A stretch of 64,000 nt of DNA from Mesorhizobium onobrychidis. Its GTDB lineage: Bacteria > Pseudomonadota > Alphaproteobacteria > Rhizobiales > Rhizobiaceae. Shown one piece after another: positions 53,001 through 63,193 of the stretch. A program made the position numbers and the translations under genes. The notes beneath the pieces are model-generated. The model saw nothing but the letters and a program-made list of their open reading frames with translations, was not told the DNA's origin and made no database searches. The DNA is taken from contig NZ_CP062229.1 of NCBI RefSeq assembly GCF_024707545.1, positions 1,054,001 through 1,118,000 of the forward strand. The letters run 5' to 3'. Numbering within the stretch: the stretch's first letter is position 1; every line of letters starts with the position of its first letter.

Positions 53001-54846
53001 CAACGGCATGCTCCTGTCCGAGCAGACCCGGCTGATCGCCGCCTTCGACCATCGCGACATCTTCATCGATCCCGCCCCCGACATGGCGGCCTCGATGGCC
53101 GAGCGCCGACGCATGTTCGCCCTCGCCCGTTCGAGCTGGCAGGACTACGACAAGACAAAACTGTCCGAAGGCGGCGTCATCGTCTCGCGCAGCCAGAAGT
53201 CGATCACACTGCCGCCGGCCGCAGCGGCGGCGATCGGCCTCGGCAAGACGACCGCCTCGCCGGTCGAGATCATGAGCGCCATCCTCAAGGCGCCGGTCGA
53301 CCTTTTGTGGTTCGGCGGCATCGGCACGTATCTGAGGGCATCGACAGAAAGCAACCAGGATGTCGGCGATCGCGCCAACGATGCTGTTCGGGTGACCGCA
53401 CTCGACGTGCGCGCCAAGGTCATCGGCGAAGGCGCCAATCTCGGCGTGACGCAGCCGGCCCGCATCGAGTTCGGGCTGAATGGCGGCCGCTGCAATTCCG
53501 ACGCCATCGACAATTCGGGCGGCGTCAACTGCTCGGACGTCGAGGTCAACATCAAGATCGCGCTGGCTTCCGCCATGCGCAAGGGGGCGCTGACCCGCCC
53601 AGCGCGCAACAAGCTTCTTGCCGAGATGACCGACGAGGTGAGCGCGCTGGTGCTGTCCAACAATTACGAGCAGACGCTGGCGCTGTCCCTTGCCCGCAAG
53701 CGCGGCCTTGCCGACATCGCCCATCAGAGCCGTTTCATGGCAGCGCTCGAGGCGCGCGGCTTGCTCGATCGCAATGTCGAAGCTCTGCCGTCGCCGGCAG
53801 CCCTTGCGGAGCGCGAGGCGCGCGGCGAGCCGTTGGCCAGGGCCGAGCTCGGCGTGCTGTTGGCCTATGCCAAGATCGTGCTGTTTTCCGACATCGTCGC
53901 CAGCGACGTGCCGGACGATCCGCATTTCGACCGTGACCTGATGGGCTATTTTCCGGACCGTATGGCGAAGAAATACGCGGCCGAGATCCATGGCCATCGC
54001 CTGCGCCGCGAAATCATCGCCCGTGTCGTCGCCAACGATCTGGTCAATCGCGGCGGCCCATCCTTCGTCAACAGGCTGCAGGAAGCAACCGGCCGCAGCG
54101 CGGCCGACGCGGTCCGGACCTTCGCCGTGGTGCGCGACGGCTTTGGCTTGCCGGCGCTCTATCGCCAGATCGACGCGCTCGACAACCAGATCGACGGACA
54201 AGTGCAGCTCGACCTTTATCAGGCCATTAGCCGGCTTACCTATGTGGCCAGCGGCTGGTATCTCAAGAACGATACCGGCACCGCTCCGCTCGGCCAACGG
54301 ATCGCCGAGTTGCAGGACGCGCGCAAGGCTCTGGAGCCGAAGCTGGTTTCGCTGCTGCCGGCCTTCTCGCGCGAGTGGATCGAGGAGCGGCGGCATGGTC
54401 TGGCCAAGGGCGGCGCGCCAGAAAGCCTGGCCGAACGGCTGGCGCTGACCGACGTGGCAGGCGTCGTCCCTGACATCGCGCTGACGGGCCGAACCGCGAA
54501 TGCCGACATCGTCGTAGCCGCGAAGGCGTTTTTCGCGGTCAGCGATGCCTTCCGCATTCCGCGCGTCGAGGACGCGGCGCGCTCGATCGCGCCGTCCGAC
54601 TACTACGATCAATTGGCGCTTTCCCGCGCCACCGACACGATCGGCGCGGCCAGGCGCGGCATCGCGGTGGCGGCGCTCACCGGCCATGCCGAGGCTGCGG
54701 ACCCGGTGGCGGCATGGCTGGAGGCCGGCGGCGAGAGGGTCGGGCGCATCCGCGAGCGGCTGCAGGCGCTGACCGAGGGCGGCGATATCACCGTGTCGCG
54801 GCTGTCGGTGGCATCGGGGCTGATCAGCGACCTGACGGCGCTGTGA
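50062..54846 (+). CDS. gdhB: NAD-specific glutamate dehydrogenase, large (about 180 kDa) type
   Basis: A 1594-aa enzyme converting glutamate to 2-oxoglutarate and ammonium. The N-terminal ~700 residues hold ACT-like regulatory modules (MTVITVVNDNMPFLFDSILG). The catalytic domain includes GGLRWSDRAQDYRTEVLGLV (about 802) and the Lys-bearing VPVGAKGGF (about 832), then the NAD domain (VGVGDMSGDVFGNGML) and a long C-terminal helical region. ATG 50062 is chosen because GGAGGG at 50047-50052 fits it; ATG 50041 is an alternative. It lies alone and is monocistronic by layout. Confidence 0.95.
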   Translation: MAGLKSESQLKKISTAKGSEKPGRLADYLLARAPGEDVAAYEVTALERAADLAGRAVARHKKGDCLVAIDVDSGVVRQGRPMTVITVVNDNMPFLFDSILGEITESAGEPLLVTHPVIVVRHGKNGVDEILGDGGFAKGDHSHERLSVIHVHIGRLSAEQAEALAERLKKILGQVRAAVTDWKPMLARLDQAISEFRYAPVPLDKAHVTDAIAFLEWLRDDNFTFLGMREFKYTGGEKSGTLERTEKPGLGILSDPDVLVLRRGTEAVTTTPEIRAFLHGPEPLIVTKANAKSSVHRRIYLDYIGVKTYTAKGVLAGELRIVGLFTSTAYTRSVMKIPYLRSKAETIIAKSGFNPEDHSGKALINVLESYPRDELFQVPVPILRKHAEAILGLVERPRVRALVRADQFDRFVSILVFVPRDRYDSVVREKLGTYLKTVFEGRLSAYYPAFPEGGLTRVHFIIGRSGGRTPKVDQATIEAAIRAIVRTWDDVLRETAAETGADAALTAIASRFSGSYRDSFSPAEALADAGRIARISAANPIAIDYYRHANQEQHQAALKIYHHGSPVALSRRVPVLENIGFRVISERTFEVGDEASGMVFIHDMELENSYGKPIDLGDRGALFEDAFLSVWRGDIDNDGYNSLAQTAGLWSSEVTILRAYGRYLQQAGIPQSQDFIAAALNRYPEIARGLHELFVARLGPMAETEGLVAAKHLKAKIRDALEEVPNIDDDTIIRRYLNLIEASLRTNHFVADTKEKGQSLAIKLDSQAVDGLPAPRPWREIFVYGSEVEGVHLRFGPVARGGLRWSDRAQDYRTEVLGLVKAQQVKNAVIVPVGAKGGFYPKKLPMGAGRDAIFEAGASAYKNYVSSLLSITDNIGLDGVIPPAGVIRRDQDDPYFVVAADKGTATFSDTANAISEKHGFWLDDAFASGGSAGYDHKKMGITAKGAWEAVKRHFREMNRDIQTAPFTVVGVGDMSGDVFGNGMLLSEQTRLIAAFDHRDIFIDPAPDMAASMAERRRMFALARSSWQDYDKTKLSEGGVIVSRSQKSITLPPAAAAAIGLGKTTASPVEIMSAILKAPVDLLWFGGIGTYLRASTESNQDVGDRANDAVRVTALDVRAKVIGEGANLGVTQPARIEFGLNGGRCNSDAIDNSGGVNCSDVEVNIKIALASAMRKGALTRPARNKLLAEMTDEVSALVLSNNYEQTLALSLARKRGLADIAHQSRFMAALEARGLLDRNVEALPSPAALAEREARGEPLARAELGVLLAYAKIVLFSDIVASDVPDDPHFDRDLMGYFPDRMAKKYAAEIHGHRLRREIIARVVANDLVNRGGPSFVNRLQEATGRSAADAVRTFAVVRDGFGLPALYRQIDALDNQIDGQVQLDLYQAISRLTYVASGWYLKNDTGTAPLGQRIAELQDARKALEPKLVSLLPAFSREWIEERRHGLAKGGAPESLAERLALTDVAGVVPDIALTGRTANADIVVAAKAFFAVSDAFRIPRVEDAARSIAPSDYYDQLALSRATDTIGAARRGIAVAALTGHAEAADPVAAWLEAGGERVGRIRERLQALTEGGDITVSRLSVASGLISDLTAL

Positions 54847-54866
54847 GCCAATTCATTTCGCAAGCT

Positions 54867-55047
54867 GGCGCTGCCCCTCATCCGGCTGCCGCCACCTTCT
54901 CCCCGTATAGTGACGGGGAGAAGGGAGCTTGCCGCACTGCCGGCGCTTTTCTGCAAAGCTGGCTGTTAGCGAAGCCTTCGATGGCAGCGTCTTTCTCCCC
55001 GTCACTATACGGGGAGAAATGCCCGGCAGGGCAATGAGGGGCAGCGG
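54867..55047. repeat. Family C palindromic repeat, copy 2
   Basis: GCTGCCCCTCATCCGGCTGC at the left and CAATGAGGGGCAGCG at the right. Inner hairpins are CTCCCCGTATAGTGACGGGG and CCCCGTCACTATACGGGGAG, so the stem core differs from copy 1 but both strands changed together, indicating selection for pairing or inverted-pair replacement. Confidence 0.85.
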
Positions 55048-55131
55048 GACGCTTGTGTCATTTGCATGAGCACCGGAAAACATGCAGACATGGCGCCGGT
55101 CGCGGGCGGAGCGAATGGTGCGGGAGGGGCT

Positions 55132-56508
55132 ATGGCCGAAGTAGCAGTGCAGCGGGCGTCGGGACGCGGCATCTGGGGTTGGATGCTGTTCGACTGGGCA
55201 GCGCAGCCGTTCTTCACGGTCATCACCACCTTCATCTTCGGCCCTTATTTCGTCTCGCGTATGGCGAGCGATCCGGAGACTGGACAGGCGGCATGGGGTT
55301 ACGGCATCGCCGCGGCAGGGCTGGCCATCGCCGTTCTGTCGCCGATCCTCGGCTCGATCGCCGACCAGACCGGCCCGCGAAAACCGTGGATCGCGCTCTT
55401 CGCCGCGATCAAGATCACCAGTCTTTGCCTGCTATGGTTCGCTGCTCCCGGTTCGAACCTTTTCCTGGTCGTGCTGTTCTTCTCGCTGGCCTCGGTCGCG
55501 GCGGAATTCTCGACCGTGTTCAACGATTCGATGATGCCGCGCCTGGTGCCCAAGAGCGAAATTGGCCGAATCTCGAACATGGCCTGGGGTCTTGGCTATC
55601 TCGGCGGCATGATCGCGCTGATCTTTGTCGTCGCCTTCATGGCCGGCTCGTCGGAAACCGGCAGGACGATCGTCGGTCTCGACCCGATCCTCGGGCTCGA
55701 TCCGAAACTCGGCGAGGACGCACGGGCGACCGGACCCCTCTCAGCGGCCTGGTATTTCCTGTTCATCCTGCCAATGTTCTTTTTCACACCGGATGCTGCG
55801 AAGGGCATTCCCCTTGGACCAGCGGTGCGCGAGGGGCTGTCGGAACTGAAATCGACGCTGGGCGAAATACGCAAGCGCAGCGGCATCTTCCGCTTTCTCG
55901 TTGCCCGCATGATCTATCAGGACGGCGTCAATGCGTTGCTTGCGCTGGGCGGTGCCTTTGCGGCGGCGATGTTCCACTGGTCGATCACCGAGATCGGCCT
56001 GTTCGGCATCATCCTCAACGTCGTCGCCATCATCGGCTGCCTGGTTGCCGCACGCCTCGACGTGGCGCTCGGCTCCAAGACCATAGTGATGATTTCGCTT
56101 GTCCTGCTCAGCATTGCCACGATCGGCATCGTCTCGACCGGGCCGGGCTACACGCTGTTCGGTGCCTGGATGATGCCCGGAGCCGATAGCGGCGGGTTGT
56201 TCGGTACACCGGCCGAAAAAGCCTACATCTTCTTTGGTCTGCTGATCGGGCTTGCCTTCGGGCCGGTGCAGGCATCGTCGCGCTCCTACATGGCGCGCAG
56301 TGTCACAGCTGCCGAATCAGGCCGCTATTTCGGCATCTATGCGCTGGCCGGGCGGGCGACCAGTTTTGCTGCGCCATTCATGGTGGCCACGATCACCTTG
56401 GCCAGCGGCTCGTCGCGGCTAGGCATGGCGGCAATCGTGCTGTTCCTCGGCGTCGGTCTGGCGATCCTGGTCCGCACGCCGTATCCAGCGGACCAGCCGA
56501 CGGAGTGA
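55132..56508 (+). CDS. MFS transporter, UMF1 (Atg22-like) family
   Basis: A 458-aa membrane protein of about 12 spans. The UMF1/Atg22 signature appears in GWMLFDWAAQPFFTVITTFIFGPYFV, FNDSMMPRLVPKSEIGRISNMAWGLGYLGGM, and PVQASSRSYMARSV. The substrate is unknown; yeast Atg22 exports amino acids from the vacuole. ATG 55132 has GGGAGGGG directly upstream and is preferred to ATG 55066, which lacks a ribosome site. Confidence 0.87.
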   Translation: MAEVAVQRASGRGIWGWMLFDWAAQPFFTVITTFIFGPYFVSRMASDPETGQAAWGYGIAAAGLAIAVLSPILGSIADQTGPRKPWIALFAAIKITSLCLLWFAAPGSNLFLVVLFFSLASVAAEFSTVFNDSMMPRLVPKSEIGRISNMAWGLGYLGGMIALIFVVAFMAGSSETGRTIVGLDPILGLDPKLGEDARATGPLSAAWYFLFILPMFFFTPDAAKGIPLGPAVREGLSELKSTLGEIRKRSGIFRFLVARMIYQDGVNALLALGGAFAAAMFHWSITEIGLFGIILNVVAIIGCLVAARLDVALGSKTIVMISLVLLSIATIGIVSTGPGYTLFGAWMMPGADSGGLFGTPAEKAYIFFGLLIGLAFGPVQASSRSYMARSVTAAESGRYFGIYALAGRATSFAAPFMVATITLASGSSRLGMAAIVLFLGVGLAILVRTPYPADQPTE

Positions 56509-56515
56509 GCTGTTC

Positions 56516-56710
56516 TTGCCTTCTCCCCTTGCGGGAGAAGGTGGATCGGCGCGTAGCGCCGAGACGGATGAGGGGTGTTGGAAGAAGCAAGACATTGATG
56601 ATCCTGCTGCCGTGCAGAGGATGCAGATGAAGGCGTGCGCCAAGCTGGAACACCCCTCATCCGACCGAGCTTCGCTCGGCCACCTTCTCCCACAAGGGGA
56701 GAAGGCAAGA
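56516..56710. repeat. Family B palindromic repeat, copy 3
   Basis: CTTGCCTTCTCCCCTTGCGG at the left, CCACAAGGGGAGAAGGCAAG at the right. The middle contains CGGCGCGTAGCGCCG and CCGAGCTTCGCTCGG mini-hairpins. It lies between convergent genes and could act as a two-way terminator. Confidence 0.85.
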
Positions 56711-56715
56711 AGCGC

Positions 56716-58332
56716 TCAATGCCTGAAATGCCTCACGCCGGTAAACACCATGGCGATGCCATGAGCGTCGGCGGCGGCGATGACATCGTCGTCGCGCATC
56801 GAGCCGCCGGGCTGGATGACGGCGGTAGCACCGGCTTCGATCGCAGACAAAAGCCCGTCGGCGAACGGGAAAAAAGCATCCGAGGCGACGACAGAATTTT
56901 TGGTCAGCGGCTCGGCCAGGCCGGCAGCTTCAGCCGCGTCGAGCGCCTTGCGCGCGGCGATGCGTGAGGAGTCAACCCGGCTCATCTGGCCGGCGCCGAT
57001 GCCGACGGCAGCGCCATCTCTGACGTAGACGATGGCGTTCGACTTGACGTGCTTTGCAATGCGGAAGGCGAATTTGAGATCGGCCATTTCGGCCGGCGTC
57101 GGCGCGCGCCTGGTCACCACTTTCAGGTCGAGGTCGTCGACCACCGCATTGTCGCGGCCCTGGACAAGCAATCCGCCGGAAACGGACTTGACGGTGACAC
57201 TGGCCGTGCGCGGATCGGGCAGGCCGCCGGTGACAAGCAAACGCAGATTCTTCTTGGCGGCGACGATGCGGATTGCCTCTTCCGAGGCGCCTGGCGCGAT
57301 GATGACCTCGGTGAAGGTTTTGACGACCTCTTCGGCGGCCTCCGCATCGAGGGTCCGGTTCATCGCGACAATGCCGCCAAAGGCCGACACCGGATCGCAG
57401 GCAAGCGCCTTGACGTAGGCCGCCTTCAGCGAGGCGCCTTCGGCGACGCCGCACGGGTTGGCATGTTTGATGATGGCCACAGTGGCGGAGCGGGCCGGAT
57501 CGAATTCACCGACCAGTTCGAAGGCGGCGTCGGTGTCGTTGATGTTGTTGTAGGAAAGCTGCTTGCCCTGAAGCTGGCGCGCCGTCGCGACGCCTGGCCG
57601 CTTGTCGCCGTCGACGTAGAAGCCGGCGCTCTGGTGCGGGTTCTCGCCGTAGCGCATCACCTGGTCCAGCCTGCCGCCGAAGGCGCGCCAGGTGGGGTGC
57701 TCGATCTCCAGCGCTTCGGCGAACCAGCCGGAGATCGCCGCATCATAGCTGGCGGTGCGGGCGAAGGCCTTGGCCGCCAGCTTCTTGCGGAAATCCAGCG
57801 AGAGCGAGCCGAAATTCATCTCCAGCGCGTTGAGCACCGAGGCATAGTCCTCGGGATCGGTGACGATGGCGACATAGGCGTGGTTCTTGGCGGCGGCGCG
57901 GATCATCGCCGGGCCGCCTATGTCGATGTTCTCGACGATCGAGGCGTAAGCGGCGCCGGAGCGGCGGACATCCTCGAAAGGGTAGAGATTGGAGACGACG
58001 AGATCGATCGGCTCAATGCCATGATCGCGCATCGCCGCGGCGTGTTCGGGATCGTCGCGCACGCCAAGCAGCGCGCCATGCACGGACGGATGCAGCGTCT
58101 TGACGCGGCCGTCCATGATCTCTGGAAAGCCGGTGAGGTCGGAGACGTCGCGCACGGCCATGCCTGCCTCAGCGATCGCCTTTGCCGTGCCGCCGGTGGA
58201 GACCAGCTCGACGCCGGCCGCGGCCAGCGCCCTGGCGAAATCGATGAGCCCGGTCTTGTCGAAAACGGAAAGCAGCGCGCGACGAACGGGAACGAGGTCG
58301 GGCGCGGGAATGTTCTTGGCGGCGACGGCCAT
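56716..58332 (-). CDS. purH: Bifunctional AICAR transformylase/IMP cyclohydrolase
   Basis: A 538-aa cytoplasmic enzyme for the last two steps of purine synthesis. The N-terminal IMP cyclohydrolase (MGS-like) domain shows [27 protein letters not shown] and [15 protein letters not shown]. The transformylase domain has [27 protein letters not shown] with the catalytic Lys-His, and [12 protein letters not shown] 58332 starts MAVAAKNIP. Confidence 0.97.
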   Translation of the reverse strand: MAVAAKNIPAPDLVPVRRALLSVFDKTGLIDFARALAAAGVELVSTGGTAKAIAEAGMAVRDVSDLTGFPEIMDGRVKTLHPSVHGALLGVRDDPEHAAAMRDHGIEPIDLVVSNLYPFEDVRRSGAAYASIVENIDIGGPAMIRAAAKNHAYVAIVTDPEDYASVLNALEMNFGSLSLDFRKKLAAKAFARTASYDAAISGWFAEALEIEHPTWRAFGGRLDQVMRYGENPHQSAGFYVDGDKRPGVATARQLQGKQLSYNNINDTDAAFELVGEFDPARSATVAIIKHANPCGVAEGASLKAAYVKALACDPVSAFGGIVAMNRTLDAEAAEEVVKTFTEVIIAPGASEEAIRIVAAKKNLRLLVTGGLPDPRTASVTVKSVSGGLLVQGRDNAVVDDLDLKVVTRRAPTPAEMADLKFAFRIAKHVKSNAIVYVRDGAAVGIGAGQMSRVDSSRIAARKALDAAEAAGLAEPLTKNSVVASDAFFPFADGLLSAIEAGATAVIQPGGSMRDDDVIAAADAHGIAMVFTGVRHFRH

Positions 58333-58407
58333 GGGCTGGCGGCCTTTCACGGCTGGTTGGGAAAGTGTCCGCGCGCCGTAGCACATGGCGACCGGAAATC
58401 AAGCCGT

Positions 58408-58508
58408 TAGAGCGACGTGCGTCCACTTGGACGCACAGAGTACGCTCTAACACTTTGGTCTACGCATCGTGCTTTCCGAAAATCGATTTCGATTTTCGGG
58501 CCGATGCG
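58408..58508. repeat. Double hairpin element upstream of purH
   Basis: The first hairpin has outer arms TAGAGCG (58408-58414) and CGCTCTA (58443-58449) and inner arms GTGCGTCC (58417-58424) and GGACGCAC (58429-58436). The second has CGCATCG (58463-58469) and CGATGCG (58502-58508) around CCGAAAATCG (58476-58485) and CGATTTTCGG (58490-58499). The second resembles a known class of rhizobial intergenic repeats. It may end heparinase-gene transcription or act in the purH leader. Confidence 0.7.
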
Positions 58509-58561
58509 TTACAGCATCCTTTGCTCCATGCCCGGACCATTCGCCGCTGCCACCTGCAGTC

Positions 58562-60298
58562 TCAGCTCTTTGCCGAATGACCGGCGATGGCCGTCCGCGT
58601 CAGTTGCCAGTGGACTTCGGAAACCTGCGATGCCTTGAAGGCCAGCACGATCTGTCGGCTGCGGCGCGGGCCGCCAAGGCCGGCGAAATAGATGGATTCC
58701 TCGACCTCGGGCGCCGCCTCGGCGCAGGTGAACACCCATGTGTCGGCCTGATCGGCGGTCAGCACCAGGCGGTCGTGCTCGTCCTGGAGCAGGCCTATGT
58801 CGGGATGAATGTGAAAGCGTACCGTGACGAAATCGCGACCGTTGTGGCGGATCGCAGCATTGCCCGGCCGCAGAAAGCGATCCCTGCCGGCGAGCACATT
58901 GCCGTTCGTCGACAATTTCAGCTCGCGCTCATGCAGCAGGCCGAAGCGCGCGACATAGCCGTCGTGGCGAGCCAGGAAACCCTGGCTGCCCTTCTGGTCG
59001 GTGCGCTTGCAAGGCACATGCTGCGGGCCGCCGATCAATGGCGTGCCGAGCAGATCGTTGACGCGCAGCGAATGGCTGAAACGAGCCGACGAAGTGTCGT
59101 TGAGGGTGGCGGTCGAGTGGGCGGCCGTGGCGCGGGCAAGCGGCCGGAATTCGGCGGCGCCATAGGTGTCGACGCCGGCATTGACGATATAATGCTGGCG
59201 GCCGGAGGACAATTCGAAAGCCAGGCATCCGGCGTGCGCCGCGTTGGAAACGTCGATGGGAGGCGGCGGGCCGGTATCGGCGATCACAGTGACGCCGCCC
59301 ATTGAGAGGCGCTCGTAGCCTGAATGCGGCGCGTGCAGCAACGGCGCGCCGGCGGTGTCGTCGTGGCGCAGAATGGTGGCGATGCGGTCGTGGATGGTCG
59401 CGCCCATGCCGTTAAAGCGGGCGAGGCTGCCGTTCTGGTGGCGAAAGAAGCGCAGCGCCGGCAGCATACGGTCGATGGCGCCTATCAGCGCCGCCGGCGG
59501 AGTTTCGGCTTGATTGGCATAGGTCTGGCGCAGCGGCAGAAGGTCGGCGAGGATTTCAAGCACGGCCATCGGATTGCGGGAAATATGGCCGCCATCCGGC
59601 AGAATCTGGCGGTCGAGCTCCTCGGCGAGGTTGCGGGTCGCACCGCGCAGCGCCGATGCCGGCGCCGGCAGTGACAGAGCCGCAAAAGCAAGCGCGATGC
59701 GGGCGCGCAGCCTGTCCTTGCCGTCCGGCATCTCGCGTGCCATCGCCCTGAGATAGCGGATCTGCATGGCCAGCGATTTCAGGAAGGCCCGGTAGAAGGG
59801 AAATTCAGCACCCTGCAGCACCACCGAGGAATGCTGCAGCCAGGCAATGACGCGCTTGGCCGTCGTGCCGGGCTCCCAGGCGACGCCGGAAATGTTGCTG
59901 CCGTGCATGGCGATCCAGTCGGAGACCAGTGCGCGGGCATTGGCCGCGGCAAGCTCCGTGCCGGCGGCGCGCATATGGCGCAGCCAGCGAAAGCCGTGCA
60001 GCGCCTTTTGCCAGCCGGGATTGGCCACGGCGATCTGGAAGGGCGACTTGCCGCCGGTCTCGACCAGATGTCCTGACAGCGGATAGCGGCCATAATAGAT
60101 CTCGAGCGCAATCTGGGGGTCGGCCAGGCGCAGGTCCGGCGGAGCGATCAACACGCGTTCCGGCGTGCGGCCGGAATAGCGCCAGCGATAGATAGGCCCG
60201 GCACGCAGGCGCCGGCGCATCTTGCGCCAGAACTCCTTCGCGACAAGCGTCCATAGACGCGTCGTGCTGCCGGCAGCGATCGCCAAAAGCCCTCTCAT
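58562..60298 (-). CDS. Heparinase II/III-family protein
   Basis: A 578-aa protein. An N-terminal helical toroid-like part (LEIYYGRYPLSG, FRWLRHMRAAG, NGSLARFNGMG) precedes a C-terminal beta-sandwich (YERLSMGGVTVIADTGPPP, AHAGCLAFELSSGRQHYIVN, HSTATLNDTSS, RFHIHPDI) as in heparinase II/III enzymes. In rhizobia this gene regularly lies between rsmB and purH; substrate unknown, possibly a cell-surface uronate polymer. ATG 60298 (GAGGGGT upstream) is preferred to TTG 60307. No export signal is obvious. Confidence 0.88.
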   Translation of the reverse strand: MRGLLAIAAGSTTRLWTLVAKEFWRKMRRRLRAGPIYRWRYSGRTPERVLIAPPDLRLADPQIALEIYYGRYPLSGHLVETGGKSPFQIAVANPGWQKALHGFRWLRHMRAAGTELAAANARALVSDWIAMHGSNISGVAWEPGTTAKRVIAWLQHSSVVLQGAEFPFYRAFLKSLAMQIRYLRAMAREMPDGKDRLRARIALAFAALSLPAPASALRGATRNLAEELDRQILPDGGHISRNPMAVLEILADLLPLRQTYANQAETPPAALIGAIDRMLPALRFFRHQNGSLARFNGMGATIHDRIATILRHDDTAGAPLLHAPHSGYERLSMGGVTVIADTGPPPPIDVSNAAHAGCLAFELSSGRQHYIVNAGVDTYGAAEFRPLARATAAHSTATLNDTSSARFSHSLRVNDLLGTPLIGGPQHVPCKRTDQKGSQGFLARHDGYVARFGLLHERELKLSTNGNVLAGRDRFLRPGNAAIRHNGRDFVTVRFHIHPDIGLLQDEHDRLVLTADQADTWVFTCAEAAPEVEESIYFAGLGGPRRSRQIVLAFKASQVSEVHWQLTRTAIAGHSAKS

Positions 60299-60423
60299 AC
60301 CCCTCAACCCGAAGACAAGTTATATGATTCAATAACTTATGCGAAGGCGAATTCCACGGAAACCTTGGAGTTCGGCCTGTTTTCCGCAGGGTTCTCCCTA
60401 AAATAGTCTTCAAATTCTCAGCG

Positions 60424-61809
60424 TTAGCCGGCTCTGCGCATCCGGGCGGCGAAGAAGCCGTCCAGGCCGGACCTTTCCGGTGAGCCGAGCTCCAGATCGG
60501 CGGGCGTGGTGCGTAGCGTGCCTTGCGGCGTCAGGAAAGGATCGATGCCGGCGATCTCCCCCGGGCGGAGCGGATCGTCGACGATATCAGCCGTTCCGGC
60601 GAGGAAGGCGCGGTGAAGCGCCTCGCCTTCGAGCGGGTCGAGCGAACAGTTGGAAAAGACGATGCGCCCGCCGCGCCTGACCAGGGTGACAGCGCGGGTG
60701 AGCAGCCTTCGCTGCAGATCGGCGAGCTTTTCGATGTCGGCAGCCGTCTTCGTCCAGGGCACGTCGGGATGCCGCCGCACCGTGCCGGTCGAAGAGCACG
60801 GTGCATCGAGGAGAACGGCGTCGAACAGTTGTTCCGGCTCGTATTTGAGCAGATCGGCCTGGACGATCTCCGCGGACAGATCAAGCCGTTCGAGGTTCTG
60901 CGAGAGCCGCGCCAACCGGTTCTTCGAGGTATCGACGGCGGTTACCTTGGCGCCTCCGAGGATGAGCTGAGCAGTCTTACCGCCAGGGGCGGCACAGAAA
61001 TCGGCGACGCGCAAACCCCTGATGTCGCCGAAGAGCCGGGCCGGAAGGCTGGCGGCGGCATCCTGAACCCACCAGGCGCCGTCTTCGAAGCCGGGAAGTT
61101 CGGTGACGGAGGAGCCGAGCTTTTCCACGCGCACAGTGCCGGTCGGCAGCACGAAGCCGCCGAGCCGCTCGGCCCACAGCGCGGGGTCGGACTTGACGGT
61201 GAAGTCGACCGGCGCCTCGTACCGATGAGCGGCGAGGATTTGCTTGGCTTTCTCCGCGCCATAGGCGGCTTTCAGCCGGTCGGAAAACCACTTCGGCGCT
61301 TCGTCAGTACCGGCAAGCGCCGCAGCCAGCTCGGCCTGCTTGGACCGCGCCAGCGTGCGCAGCACGCCGTTGACAAGACCGGAGAAGCGCACCGTGCGCG
61401 GATCGGACTTGGCGTGGGTCACGGCAAGGTCGACGGCGGCGCTGTCGGGAATATCGAGGAACAGGATTTGCGCCGCCGCCACATGCAGAATATGCGAAAG
61501 CGCGGTGGCATTGGGCGGCAGCGGCTTTTCCAGGCGGCGGGCCAGCAACCCTGATATGGTCATGCGGAAGCGCAGCGCAGTGACCAGTATGGCGCGCACC
61601 AGCGCTCGATCGCGCAAGTCGAGCACCTTGTATTGCGGATGGCCGTTCTCGTGGTCGGTCAGCCCGTCGAGCGGCGTTTTGGCATCAATGACGGCGGCGA
61701 GCAGCCGGGCAGCCGCCTTGCGCGCGGCGAGACCGGCAACGGGCTTGCCGGGACTCACTGCATTGTCTTCACGATCTGAAGTTCCGTGTCCGCGTGTCGC
61801 GCCACTCAC
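60424..61809 (-). CDS. rsmB: 16S rRNA m5C methyltransferase, RsmB/NOL1-NOP2-Sun family
   Basis: A 461-aa SAM-dependent RNA methyltransferase. An N-terminal NusB-like RNA-binding domain ([17 protein letters not shown]) precedes the catalytic domain with the SAM site ([15 protein letters not shown]) and two cysteines, in [16 protein letters not shown] and in [13 protein letters not shown], as the family requires. GTG 61809 overlaps the htpX stop (GTGA), indicating coupling; GTG 61815 is also possible. Confidence 0.93.
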   Translation of the reverse strand: MSGATRGHGTSDREDNAVSPGKPVAGLAARKAAARLLAAVIDAKTPLDGLTDHENGHPQYKVLDLRDRALVRAILVTALRFRMTISGLLARRLEKPLPPNATALSHILHVAAAQILFLDIPDSAAVDLAVTHAKSDPRTVRFSGLVNGVLRTLARSKQAELAAALAGTDEAPKWFSDRLKAAYGAEKAKQILAAHRYEAPVDFTVKSDPALWAERLGGFVLPTGTVRVEKLGSSVTELPGFEDGAWWVQDAAASLPARLFGDIRGLRVADFCAAPGGKTAQLILGGAKVTAVDTSKNRLARLSQNLERLDLSAEIVQADLLKYEPEQLFDAVLLDAPCSSTGTVRRHPDVPWTKTAADIEKLADLQRRLLTRAVTLVRRGGRIVFSNCSLDPLEGEALHRAFLAGTADIVDDPLRPGEIAGIDPFLTPQGTLRTTPADLELGSPERSGLDGFFAARMRRAG

Positions 61810-62822
61810 GACCACGGGCCTTTGGATCCGGTCGGATTGCGGCCCCAGGGATTGGACTTCGGCCTGGCCGGTTCAGCCGGCTGCTCAGCTGCTTTCTCCC
61901 ACGGGCCCGATGGCCGCTGTTCGTCCGCCTGCTCCGGCATCGGGGTTTGCGGCCGCGCGGAGGCGGATGCGCTACCGGCCATATCCTGCGCCATCGCCTG
62001 CAAGGCCGCGATGCGGTTGTCGGTGCTCGGGTGGGTGGAAAACAGGCTGTCCATGCGCTCGCCGGAAAGAGGATTGATGATGAAGAGGTGGGCGGTCGCC
62101 GGATTGCGTTCGGCATCCGGGTTGCGGATGCGTTCGGCGCCACGGGCGATCTTGTCAAGGGCCGAGGCAAGCCAAAGCGGCTGTCCACAGATCTCGGCGC
62201 CGCGCCGGTCGGCCTCGTATTCGCGGGTACGGCTGATCGCCATCTGCACGATCATGGCGGCGAACGGCGCCACGATCATCGCCACCAGCACGCCGATAAT
62301 GCCGAGGGAATTGTTGTTGTCGCGGTTGCCGCCGAAAAAGAAGGCGAAATTGCCAAGCATCGAGATCGCGCCGGCAAGCGTGGCGACGATCGTCATGGTC
62401 AGCGTGTCGCGGTGCTGGACATGGGCGAGCTCGTGCGCCATGACAGCCGCGACCTCCTCATGCGACAGTTGCTGCAGCAGCCCGGTGGTGGCGGCGACCG
62501 CGGCATTCTGCGGGTTGCGGCCGGTGGCGAAGGCGTTGGGCTGCGGGTTGTCGATCAGATAGGTTTTCGGCATCGGCAGCCCGGCCTGCCTGGCGAGGCT
62601 CTGCACGATGGCGTAATATTCCGGCGCGTTCCTTTCGTCGACCTCGACGGCGCGGTTCATCGACAGCACCATCTTGTCGGCGTTCCAATAGCTGAACAGG
62701 TTCATGGCGGCGGCAATCAGAAAGGCGATCACCATGCCGCCCGATCCGCCGATCAGATAGCCGACGCCCATGAACAGCGCAGTCATCACTGCCAAAAGCA
62801 TGGCGGTGCGAAGTGTGTTCAT
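61806..62822 (-). CDS. htpX: HtpX membrane zinc metalloprotease
   Basis: A 338-aa M48B protease for quality control of membrane proteins. It has two N-terminal spans, the zinc motif HELAH (130-134), two more spans (around 145-195) and the third ligand Glu in [13 protein letters not shown] Pro-rich C-terminal extension ([16 protein letters not shown]) is longer than in E. coli and common in alphaproteobacteria. It is divergent from sdhAF4. Confidence 0.95.
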   Translation of the reverse strand: MNTLRTAMLLAVMTALFMGVGYLIGGSGGMVIAFLIAAAMNLFSYWNADKMVLSMNRAVEVDERNAPEYYAIVQSLARQAGLPMPKTYLIDNPQPNAFATGRNPQNAAVAATTGLLQQLSHEEVAAVMAHELAHVQHRDTLTMTIVATLAGAISMLGNFAFFFGGNRDNNNSLGIIGVLVAMIVAPFAAMIVQMAISRTREYEADRRGAEICGQPLWLASALDKIARGAERIRNPDAERNPATAHLFIINPLSGERMDSLFSTHPSTDNRIAALQAMAQDMAGSASASARPQTPMPEQADEQRPSGPWEKAAEQPAEPARPKSNPWGRNPTGSKGPWS

Positions 62823-62946
62823 TGTCTGCTCCGTTTCTGCCGGCGCTGGGTAAAAGGGGTCGATCCTTGTCGGCTCATCGCTATATGATGGGAAACGTGT
62901 GGTCCTGTTTCAATCGGGCCCTGTTTCAATCCGCCGGGAATGTCGC

Positions 62947-63186
62947 ATGATCGACGAAACCAGTAAAACGGGCGAAACCGGCAATACAAACGCCGGCCCC
63001 GGTCACGACGCGCCGCAAAAGACGCTGACGCCGGCAGCCCGCTGCGCTTTGGCGGAAGCGGAAACGCGGCGCGAACACTATCGCCAGCAGGAAGCCGCGA
63101 TGCCCCGGGAGATCGGCGGTCGTGGCGGCAACGAGCCCGGCCGCTATGGCGACTGGGAGGTCAAGGGCCTGACCAGCGATTTCTAA
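62947..63186 (+). CDS. sdhAF4: Succinate dehydrogenase assembly factor 4 (DUF1674)
   Basis: A 79-aa protein ending in the DUF1674 signature REIGGRGGNEPGRYGDWEVKGLTSDF-type motif (last 26 residues, here cited in part by position 54-79). Homologues assist flavinylation and protection of SdhA. ATG 62947 follows a weak ribosome site; the N-terminal half is low-complexity and poorly conserved, as usual. Confidence 0.88.
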   Translation: MIDETSKTGETGNTNAGPGHDAPQKTLTPAARCALAEAETRREHYRQQEAAMPREIGGRGGNEPGRYGDWEVKGLTSDF

Positions 63187-63193
63187 GGGCACC

